Positions 1 through 5,445 of a stretch of DNA of 8,766 nt are shown piece by piece. The notes beneath the pieces are model-generated. The model saw nothing but the letters and a program-made list of their open reading frames with translations. It was not told the origin of the DNA and did not search any database. The first letter of the stretch is position 1, and every line of letters starts with the position of its first letter. The DNA lies in assembly GCA_031290725.1 (NCBI GenBank), contig JAITMZ010000027.1, positions 1-8,766 on the forward strand, in the 5' to 3' direction. This DNA is from Spirochaetaceae bacterium (GTDB taxonomy: Bacteria; Spirochaetota; Spirochaetia; Treponematales; Treponemataceae). Position numbers and translations under genes: made by a program.

Positions 1-86
1 TACCCCGCTTTCACCCCAAGGGACGGGGGATGAAACCCTCGCCGCGAATCAAGCAATCGGAGACTAGGCATAAAAGCGGGTGCCGG

Positions 87-815
87 TCAGAATTTGGTCA
101 AGCGGTTTAGGGGAAAATACCGAAGCCACACTTTGCCCAAAATCGCGTCGGCGGGTACAGGACCCCAGATGCGGGAATCCATAGAGGTGGAACGGTTGTC
201 GCAGAGCAGGAAAAATTGATTGCCCCCCAGGGTTATTTCGGAAAAATCCCCGGCAACCCCCAAGGCGCTGTCCCAGTCGGTGGGAAAGGGCTGCACAATG
301 GTGTTGTATTTTTTTTCCGAGAGCTCGAATTCTGTGGCGGCCCGGGATTCCCCTGCGGGCTTCACGTAGAGTATATGGTTTTTCATGAAAACCCGGTCGC
401 CGGGCATCCCCGCGATTCGCACGATGGCGGGCGAAAGAGATGACAGATGCCGGGGATTCACCAGCGAAACTTGCCGGAAAGTCAAAAATGAAATCGTGGT
501 ATCCAGCACGTCCATCAAAAATGATGACGACGACCGCGCCGAGGGATATACAAGTACCACATCCCCCCGTTCCACCGCCTTGATTACCGGCAACTCATCC
601 CTGGTGCCCACTAAGGGGGTCACAAAGACCAGGGAATTGGGGGAAATGTTTGGCTCCATGGAAAAGGACTGGATTCGAACCGGAAAGATGACAAACCGCA
701 GGATGAGCAACAGCCCGGCGATGACGCCGCACAGGGCGAGGGCGATTCTTTTTATTCGCGCCCGCAATTCTTTGCGTAATTGATATGAATAATCAATGTT
801 TTTTCTCATCTTCAT
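87..815 (-). CDS. lepB: Signal peptidase I (S26) family protein, catalytic Lys position replaced
   Basis: A 242-residue homologue of type I signal peptidase, which cleaves signal peptides from exported proteins at the outer face of the cytoplasmic membrane. Visible parts are a basic cytoplasmic N-terminus (1-22), one membrane helix (about 23-47), and the catalytic Ser box SFSMEPN with Ser52. Next come RGDVVLVYP (83-91), box D VRIAGMPGD (132-140), and box E CDNRSTSMDSRIWGPVP (205-221). In active bacterial enzymes box D reads KRxxGxPGD with Lys as general base; here that position is Val132 (codon GTG). Box E has Cys205 where Gly is usual. A Ser/Thr-rich stretch of about 40 residues separates the Ser box from box D. 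The start at 815 was chosen because the open frame further upstream is antisense to another gene and a promoter ends just before this ATG. An alternative start is Met3 at 809. Family membership is clear; peptidase activity is doubtful. Confidence 0.88.
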   Translation of the reverse strand: MKMRKNIDYSYQLRKELRARIKRIALALCGVIAGLLLILRFVIFPVRIQSFSMEPNISPNSLVFVTPLVGTRDELPVIKAVERGDVVLVYPSARSSSSFLMDVLDTTISFLTFRQVSLVNPRHLSSLSPAIVRIAGMPGDRVFMKNHILYVKPAGESRAATEFELSEKKYNTIVQPFPTDWDSALGVAGDFSEITLGGNQFFLLCDNRSTSMDSRIWGPVPADAILGKVWLRYFPLNRLTKF

Positions 816-821
816 GAAAAC

Positions 822-850
822 AGCATAGCACAAACCGGAACAATGTTCAA
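822..850 (-). promoter_or_regulatory. Predicted sigma-70 promoter of the lepB-like gene, leaderless geometry
   Basis: Reading the minus strand, the -35 is TTGAAC (845-850), followed by a 17-bp spacer ending in TGC (an extended -10) and the -10 TATGCT (822-827). Exactly 6 bp (GTTTTC) then separate the -10 from the ATG at 815. Transcription would be expected to begin at or next to the A of the start codon. No Shine-Dalgarno-like sequence is visible upstream of the ATG, which fits a leaderless mRNA. This is inferred from motif match and spacing only. Confidence 0.55.
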
Positions 851-899
851 TGCCTGATTTTCTGCGAAAAATAGGGTTCCATGCTGCGAATGTGCCCGG

Positions 900-944
900 C
901 AAACCCGGGAAACCTACGGGGTTTTGGATTATTTTTTTGCCCCG
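900..944 (+). promoter_or_regulatory. Two mutually exclusive small hairpins upstream of the small membrane protein gene
   Basis: AAACCC (901-906) can pair with GGGTTT (919-924), and this hairpin is followed by a T-rich tract (929-938). Overlapping it, CGGGG (917-921) can pair with CCCCG (940-944), enclosing the T tract in its loop. The two pairings cannot coexist, an arrangement seen in attenuators and riboregulators. Both stems are short (6 and 5 bp), and the segment could instead be coding if the downstream gene starts at 850. The function is speculative. Confidence 0.2.
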
Positions 945-963
945 TCCTGCCGATACACAAGGT

Positions 964-1323
964 ATGGACATATACACCATCATACGGGTGCTCAAAGCTG
1001 TAATGACCGATATCCGTGTGCTGATCGCCGCAGGGGGGGTCATTCTGTTTCTCACCCTGTTTTCCATTTTGGCCGACGCGCACGGTCTTCGCAAGTCCCG
1101 GCGGGCACGCAAACAGCGGGCCGTCAAAGGCAAGGAAGGGGCAAAAAAAGGCGATACCGAGTCAACCGGGGATGAAACGGAAGGTGCAGACGACCAAGAT
1201 GCGGAGGAAAAGCCGGCCGCGGGGAAAAGAAAATTTACTATCCCCAATCCATTCAAGAAAAAGGCGCCCCCCGGGAATGAAGCGGGAGACGGAGATGATC
1301 CGCCGAAGGAAAAAAAGAAATAA
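964..1323 (+). CDS. Small single-pass membrane protein with charged Lys/Glu/Asp-rich tail
   Basis: I do not recognise this family. The 119-residue product has a short N-terminal segment and one hydrophobic helix (about 18-37, VLIAAGGVILFLTLFSIL). An arginine/lysine cluster RKSRRARKQR (43-52) follows, then about 65 hydrophilic residues rich in Lys, Glu, Asp and Gly, ending in three Lys. The positive cluster after the helix predicts the tail in the cytoplasm and the N-terminus outside. There is no cleavable signal peptide or lipobox. The start at 964 places the helix near the N-terminus. The frame is also open from an ATG at 850 (157 residues) with GGAA 9 bp upstream, so the start is uncertain. 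The ATG at 964 has AAGG only 1 bp away, too close to be a normal ribosome binding site. It diverges from the lepB-like gene, and the tRNA-Glu promoter begins 25 bp after its stop. The charged tail could be disordered or bind nucleic acid or membrane, but nothing proves that. Confidence 0.6.
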   Translation: MDIYTIIRVLKAVMTDIRVLIAAGGVILFLTLFSILADAHGLRKSRRARKQRAVKGKEGAKKGDTESTGDETEGADDQDAEEKPAAGKRKFTIPNPFKKKAPPGNEAGDGDDPPKEKKK

Positions 1324-1348
1324 AAAACGAAATTTTACGAAAACGGGC

Positions 1349-1377
1349 TTGACATATTTTTAAAAATGTTTTATACT
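1349..1377 (+). promoter_or_regulatory. Strong sigma-70 promoter of tRNA-Glu with A-tract upstream region
   Basis: A perfect -35 TTGACA (1349-1354), a 17-bp spacer and the -10 TATACT (1372-1377) sit 12 bp before the first base of the tRNA. The spacer contains the palindrome TTTTT-AAAAA. Upstream of the -35, A/T tracts at about 1322-1327, 1330-1336 and 1340-1343 recur roughly once per helical turn, resembling an UP element. The segment from about 1311 to 1389 is strikingly AT-rich compared with its GC-rich surroundings. This is the best promoter in the window. Confidence 0.85.
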
Positions 1378-1389
1378 AATACAAGATTT

Positions 1390-1461
1390 GTCCCCTTCGT
1401 CTAGTGGTTAGGACATAAGATTTTCATTCTTATAACAGGGGTTCAATTCCCCTAGGGGATG
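1390..1461 (+). tRNA. trnE: tRNA-Glu (anticodon UUC)
   Basis: A 72-base tRNA that folds completely. The acceptor is GTCCCCT (1390-1396) with AGGGGAT (1454-1460), where the terminal pair is G-U. The anticodon stem is TAAGA (1416-1420) with TCTTA (1428-1432), around the loop TTTTCAT with anticodon TTC at 1423-1425. The T arm is AGGGG (1437-1441) with CCCCT (1449-1453) and loop TTCAATT. The discriminator is G1461. The D-arm sequence TCGTCTAGTGGTTAGGACA is typical of bacterial tRNA-Glu. The 3' CCA is not encoded, so the tRNA nucleotidyltransferase must add it. The anticodon stem is unusually A/U-rich for a GC-rich chromosome. UUC can read both GAA and GAG. The gene ends 3 bp before the stop codon of the convergent serine protease gene, with no intrinsic terminator between them. 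Confidence 0.97.
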
Positions 1462-1464
1462 TTC

Positions 1465-3183
1465 CTAAAAGTAGTACGGACTGTCCAGAGGCGCGCCGAT
1501 GGCGATGCTCATGTCGAAATACCCGTTTTTTCGTTTTTTTGTGAAAAGCTCTGCGTAGATCACGTCCTTTTCCTTGCTGATCCGCACCTTCATCACGTCC
1601 ACCGGGTCGTGGGTGGAAAATCCCGATTCGTCGGCGATGCTGCCCTTGAGAACCCGGATCACCGAGAATCGTTTTTTTGAGCCCGTCGACAGGGGCTGTA
1701 ATTCCATGCCGAAGAGGGGCATAAATGCCCGGGCTATCACATCCCGCTCGTACACATCCAAGCCGGGGTTTTCGGGGCGCGGAGCCAGATACACTAGGGC
1801 GCTGAAGGGTAATCCGTCGGGATGCACCCCGGCGATGGCGGTGATGCTGTCTGCCGGCAGCCGGATGAGGGCGTTTTGCATGTCCTCCATACTCCCCACG
1901 GCTTTTCCGTTCACGCCGGTGATGATGTCACCTTCCTTCACGGCGGCCCGGGAGGCGCTTCCGCCGGGCAGCACGTACTGTACCTCTACCCCGGAAATGC
2001 CGTCCTGGAGATTGCGGATCGTTCTGCCGTAGCCTGCGATCCAAGACTGGCTGCGTTTCCCTCCCTGATATAATTGGGGTAAAATATCTATCAGGTATTC
2101 CACGGGAATGGCGAAGTTCAAACCTTCGTACTGAAGGGCGCCGGCAAAGACGATGGCCTGCACGTTCCCGTTGCTGTCGATCAGGGGGCCGCCGGAATTG
2201 CCTTGATTCACCGCCGCGTCGATCTGCATCACTCCGCCCACGGACAGAAGCTTGCGGTTCACCGCCGACACTATCCCCGAGGTGACGGTGCTTTCCAGAC
2301 CCACCGGCGACCCGATGGCGAAGACCCGTTCGCCGGGGTCCAGTTCAGTTGAGGATCCCAGGGTGAAGACGTAAGGCGGGACGATTTCGGTTTTTAGCAG
2401 CGCCAAGTCCAACAGGGGATCCCAGCCGATCACTCTGGCGGGAATTTTTGTGTCCGGGTCACCGGCGGGCTTGATGTAGAGCCGGGAAAAACCCTCGTAT
2501 TTTGGGTCCACCTCCGAGTGGATCACGTGGTAATTGGTGATCAGATAACCCCGCCGGTCGATGAAAAAACCGGAACCCAGACCGCTGGCCGCATATCCCA
2601 GGCCGTGTTCCACCTTAATCCCCAGGTCGAGCCAAACCGTCACCGTCCCGGCGATGGTTTGGGCAATGGACGAACTCTGGATGACCGTATTTCCGGCGCC
2701 GGACGGGGCCGGAGGGCGTTTTCCGGGGACCCCTGCCAGCAGCTTTGCTTCCAGTTCCCGCTCATCCGGCCAGTCTTCGCTGGAGACCGCACCCACCGCT
2801 GCCAGGGATCGCCGAAAGCGCAGCGCGTCGGCCCATTTTTCCTTGTCAATCGCCTCTTTTTGCAGTGCCGCCACCTTGCCCGCAACCTTGGCGAACAGGG
2901 CGTCCACATCGGCGTAGACCGGATCCGTGCTGCCGGTGCGGTGCCGGGCGGCGTTTTTTTGCAGCAATTCCGCCCGCCAGAGGGTCTGCACGGGCTCTTT
3001 GGGCAGCATTTCTTCCAGCCGTGCGATTTCGGCCTGGAGTGAATCCGCCTCGGTCCAGTCCGGGGGCGCATAGGCATCCCTAGTCCCTATGGAAATGCAG
3101 GCGCTGCAGAAAAGCGCGGCCAGGAAGAATATCAGCCGATTCATCCCGTGCCCGCAGGCCGCCGCCATTATTTTTTTATTCAT
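1465..3183 (-). CDS. HtrA/DegP-like S1C serine protease with lipoprotein-type signal and PDZ domain
   Basis: A 572-residue exported trypsin-like protease, probably a periplasmic quality-control enzyme. The N-terminus has KK, a hydrophobic stretch (17-25) and CSAC, so Cys29 is a plausible relaxed spirochaete-type lipidation site. Residues 45-150 are helical, charged and coiled-coil-like, which is not part of classical HtrA. The protease domain (about 165-370) shows the complete triad: His219 in TNYHVI, Asp259 in DPLLDLALLK, and Ser330 in QGNSGGPL. A PDZ domain covers about 390-468 (SGVEVQYVLPGGSASRA, then KEGDIITGVNGKAV). The C-terminus (485-572) looks like a second, degenerate PDZ. The start at 3183 has GGGGAG 7 bp upstream and overlaps the previous gene's stop as ATGAATAA, implying coupled translation. 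In-frame ATGs at 3168 and 3144 lack such a site. It is the last gene of the operon. Triad and family are certain; the lipoprotein status is not. Confidence 0.92.
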   Translation of the reverse strand: MNKKIMAAACGHGMNRLIFFLAALFCSACISIGTRDAYAPPDWTEADSLQAEIARLEEMLPKEPVQTLWRAELLQKNAARHRTGSTDPVYADVDALFAKVAGKVAALQKEAIDKEKWADALRFRRSLAAVGAVSSEDWPDERELEAKLLAGVPGKRPPAPSGAGNTVIQSSSIAQTIAGTVTVWLDLGIKVEHGLGYAASGLGSGFFIDRRGYLITNYHVIHSEVDPKYEGFSRLYIKPAGDPDTKIPARVIGWDPLLDLALLKTEIVPPYVFTLGSSTELDPGERVFAIGSPVGLESTVTSGIVSAVNRKLLSVGGVMQIDAAVNQGNSGGPLIDSNGNVQAIVFAGALQYEGLNFAIPVEYLIDILPQLYQGGKRSQSWIAGYGRTIRNLQDGISGVEVQYVLPGGSASRAAVKEGDIITGVNGKAVGSMEDMQNALIRLPADSITAIAGVHPDGLPFSALVYLAPRPENPGLDVYERDVIARAFMPLFGMELQPLSTGSKKRFSVIRVLKGSIADESGFSTHDPVDVMKVRISKEKDVIYAELFTKKRKNGYFDMSIAIGAPLDSPYYF

Positions 3184-5425
3184 GTACCAGCTCCCCAAAG
3201 CTATACACACCCGCACGGACCACAAAGATGCGGTTTTCTTCGCCCTCAAAGACAAAGACACCGTTTTCTTTCACGTTTTTGACTGCCTGATTCAAGGCCA
3301 AAGCATCGTCGGGACTGGGTTGGCCAATCCAATAAAAATCACAATTTTCGGCCCTGGTCACCGGGATCTGCGTTCCCTCCCGGATCAGCTCCACGGGCTC
3401 GTCGTCCTGATAACGCACCCGCACCTGCCGACGTTCCGGCCCGTATACAAAGACCGACTCGGCGGTGCGTCCCGCGCGGTCCAGGGTATGGGACTGTTCC
3501 AGTTCGCCGCCGCGCCACCACCGGCTGATTGTGCCGCCCTCCAGGGTATGCTCCTCGGAGAAATCCGCCAGGGTGTCCCCGTCAAAATCAAGGGTGATTT
3601 TCGCGCAATACAGGCCCGCCGGAAAGGCAAGGCTGCCGAAAAGTCCGGCGTACAGGACGACCGATTCGGCGGCGTCCAGCACTGGGGCGGTCTGGTCAAA
3701 GCGGTATTCCTCCAGGCGCTCGAAAATACCGTCCCCGTCGGTGTCCACCCGGCGGAGGGTGAGGATGCCGCCGGTGAATTCCGCCCGAGCGAAAAGGGTA
3801 CTACCGTGGAAGTATTCACCGTAGGCCGGCTGACCGTTGACCTGGGTGAAGACAACGCGCCTTCCGGCGGGACCCTCCAGAGCCACGGTTACGGTTCCTG
3901 CGGCGGCAAAGAGGTGACGTTGAATCAGGGGGTCAACACGGGGGACGGGTTCGGGGATGAAAAAGTGAAATTCACCGGGGGCATTGAACAAAACCGGGGA
4001 CAGATAGATGTTCACCGGCGTCCAGGCCAGACCGCCGCGGCGAAAAGTGACGGTTATGCCCTGGGGAATCTCCGCCGAGGCTAGGGCGGGATAGTCACCG
4101 TAGCGCAGAATACGACTGTCTTGCAGGATGACGTCCCGGGGGGTGCCGTAGTCGCAGGCCATGTCCCAGCCGGGGAATCCATCCTGGTTCGGGTCGCAGA
4201 TGATGCGGGCGGGGCGGCCCCGTTCATAGGTGATGGTCACGTTTGGAATGGTGTCGCCATCGGTATCCTCCGTGATGGTACCGGAGAAAGAGTCCAAGAA
4301 GGTTCGGAAATCCTCCAGAAGCTGTTTCGCCTCTTCCAATTTCACGGCAGCCTTCTCCGCAGCGGCACTATCTGTAGCGTTTTTATTGGCTATATTCTGA
4401 TTTTGCACACTATCCATGGCGGCACCAGGAGTAGTGTTGTCACGGGGTTGCACACCACTCACAGTGGCACCGCCGGTAGCGGTATCCTGCGGGGCAGTTG
4501 CTTCCGCCGCCGTCTCTCCGGCGATTTTTTCCGCAAGCCGCGCGCCGAAGGTCTCCAAAATTTCCCGGGGCATGGGACCGGTCTGGGCGATGAAGTAGTC
4601 CAGGGCTTCACGGGGGGACAACAGGCCGTCGTCCAGGGCGAAGAGGGCGTACAGGGGATGACGGAGACCCCGGGCATTGAAGGATCGCAGGAGGTTGACC
4701 CGCCGATCGCCCCCGGCAAAGGCCGCTGCGGAGAGAATCAGGCCGACGTCGGTGGTGTCTGACTCAAAAACCTGGAGTACGTAATCCGCGGCGGCGGCAC
4801 GTTGGAGGGGGGTGGTGTCAAAACCGGAGAGAATGTTGTTTTGGAAATACAGCAGCAAAAATCGCTCGTCCCCGGCGTCGGTTTTGAGAATGTCGGCGGT
4901 CAGTTCCTCTGCCCGCAACCGGCCATCCGGAGTGCCCAAGCGGTAGTATGCCTTTGCCCGGATGTAGGCCGGGTTGGTGCCTGTCAGGGGGGGTGCGGCA
5001 TCCAGCAGGTCCAGTGCCCGGCGAGGCTCCCGGGTGTCCGCCAGGATGTCCGCATAGAGCAGGCGGGCGGCGTCCCAAGGGCAGCCCAACCAGTTGTCCG
5101 CGTTTATGGCGGCATCAAGGAAGGCCGATACCGTTCCCGGCGGGGATCCCCGCTGCTGCTCTGTTGCAGCCCGCACGTACCACAGGCCGGAAAACCCGCC
5201 GTCGTAGGACAAACCCTGTTCGGCCTGATGGGAGGCTTCGTCAAAGCGCCCGACATTCAGGCTTTTCAGGGCCAGTTCCAGAAAACGCCGGGCAATATTT
5301 CGGTTTGTCTGAGCCACAAAGCCCGGAACAGCCGGGGAAATCACGGGCTGCTCGCCGGTTTGGGCGGATAGCCGGATGCCTAAGAGAAGGCATATTAATA
5401 TACAAAAACGCAGTTTTTTGCTCAT
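3176..5425 (-). CDS. Exported TPR-like protein with Asp-rich Ca-binding-type loops
   Basis: A 749-residue protein whose family I cannot name. Residues 1-21 form a signal peptide (KK, then a hydrophobic core, with cleavage likely after LSA before Gln22), so it is exported. Residues 40-300 are helix-rich, Ala/Leu-patterned and TPR-like (for example ALKSLNVGRFDEASHQAEQG, then AKAYYRLG). Residues 301-360 are a low-complexity Ala/Thr/Gln/Asn linker, followed by a charged helix (361-381). The C-terminal half is predicted beta-rich and carries four Asp loops of the DxDxDG type: DTDGDTIPN (387), DPNQDGFPGWD (411), DTDGDGIFE (561) and DFDGDTLAD (613). These resemble calcium loops of thrombospondin type 3 and dockerin modules. 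The ribosome binding site AGGCGG lies 6 bp before the ATG. The gene starts 20 bp after ftsH and overlaps the HtrA-like gene by 8 bp, so it is probably co-expressed with both proteases. It could be a periplasmic adaptor or an outer-membrane-associated scaffold; that is inference. Confidence 0.85.
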   Translation of the reverse strand: MSKKLRFCILICLLLGIRLSAQTGEQPVISPAVPGFVAQTNRNIARRFLELALKSLNVGRFDEASHQAEQGLSYDGGFSGLWYVRAATEQQRGSPPGTVSAFLDAAINADNWLGCPWDAARLLYADILADTREPRRALDLLDAAPPLTGTNPAYIRAKAYYRLGTPDGRLRAEELTADILKTDAGDERFLLLYFQNNILSGFDTTPLQRAAAADYVLQVFESDTTDVGLILSAAAFAGGDRRVNLLRSFNARGLRHPLYALFALDDGLLSPREALDYFIAQTGPMPREILETFGARLAEKIAGETAAEATAPQDTATGGATVSGVQPRDNTTPGAAMDSVQNQNIANKNATDSAAAEKAAVKLEEAKQLLEDFRTFLDSFSGTITEDTDGDTIPNVTITYERGRPARIICDPNQDGFPGWDMACDYGTPRDVILQDSRILRYGDYPALASAEIPQGITVTFRRGGLAWTPVNIYLSPVLFNAPGEFHFFIPEPVPRVDPLIQRHLFAAAGTVTVALEGPAGRRVVFTQVNGQPAYGEYFHGSTLFARAEFTGGILTLRRVDTDGDGIFERLEEYRFDQTAPVLDAAESVVLYAGLFGSLAFPAGLYCAKITLDFDGDTLADFSEEHTLEGGTISRWWRGGELEQSHTLDRAGRTAESVFVYGPERRQVRVRYQDDEPVELIREGTQIPVTRAENCDFYWIGQPSPDDALALNQAVKNVKENGVFVFEGEENRIFVVRAGVYSFGELVHE
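3191..3196 (-). promoter_or_regulatory. Ribosome binding site deciding the HtrA-like gene start
   Basis: GGGGAG on the minus strand lies 7 bp before the ATG at 3183, inside the last codons of the upstream gene. The alternative in-frame ATGs at 3168 and 3144 have no comparable site, so this supports the longer N-terminus. Ribosomes finishing the upstream gene would stop within the start region (ATGAATAA), favouring translational coupling. Confidence 0.65.
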
Positions 5426-5445
5426 ATTTACCCGCCTGTTCCGAT

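Noticed and set aside
1..86. Dyad symmetry after the lepB-like gene (TTTCA-CCCC with GGGG-GA-TGAAA at 9-35)
   Set aside because: It could form a bulged hairpin downstream of the gene, but there is no U run on the minus strand and the neighbouring gene lies outside the window, so it cannot be assigned.
816..1256. Upstream extension of the signal peptidase frame to a 389-residue protein
   Set aside because: The extra 147 residues are antisense to the small membrane protein gene, have no domain pattern, and would bury the promoter that ends just before the ATG at 815.
1390..1461. tRNA-Glu as an integration (attachment) site for a mobile element
   Set aside because: No integrase gene and no direct repeat of the tRNA 3' end is visible in the window.
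1515..1545. Possible programmed -1 frameshift site in the protease gene (A-AAA-AAA followed by CGA-AAA-AAC)
   Set aside because: The slippery heptamer is in the right frame, but shifting leads only into the antisense of the tRNA gene and soon stops, and the normal frame ends cleanly. Lys-rich codon use explains it.
3089..4084. Plus-strand open frame of 331 codons opposite the TPR/Asp-loop gene
   Set aside because: Composition is Gly/Arg/Pro/His-rich without motifs, and the minus strand here has a signal peptide, repeated Asp loops and ribosome binding sites. Long antisense frames are expected at this GC content.
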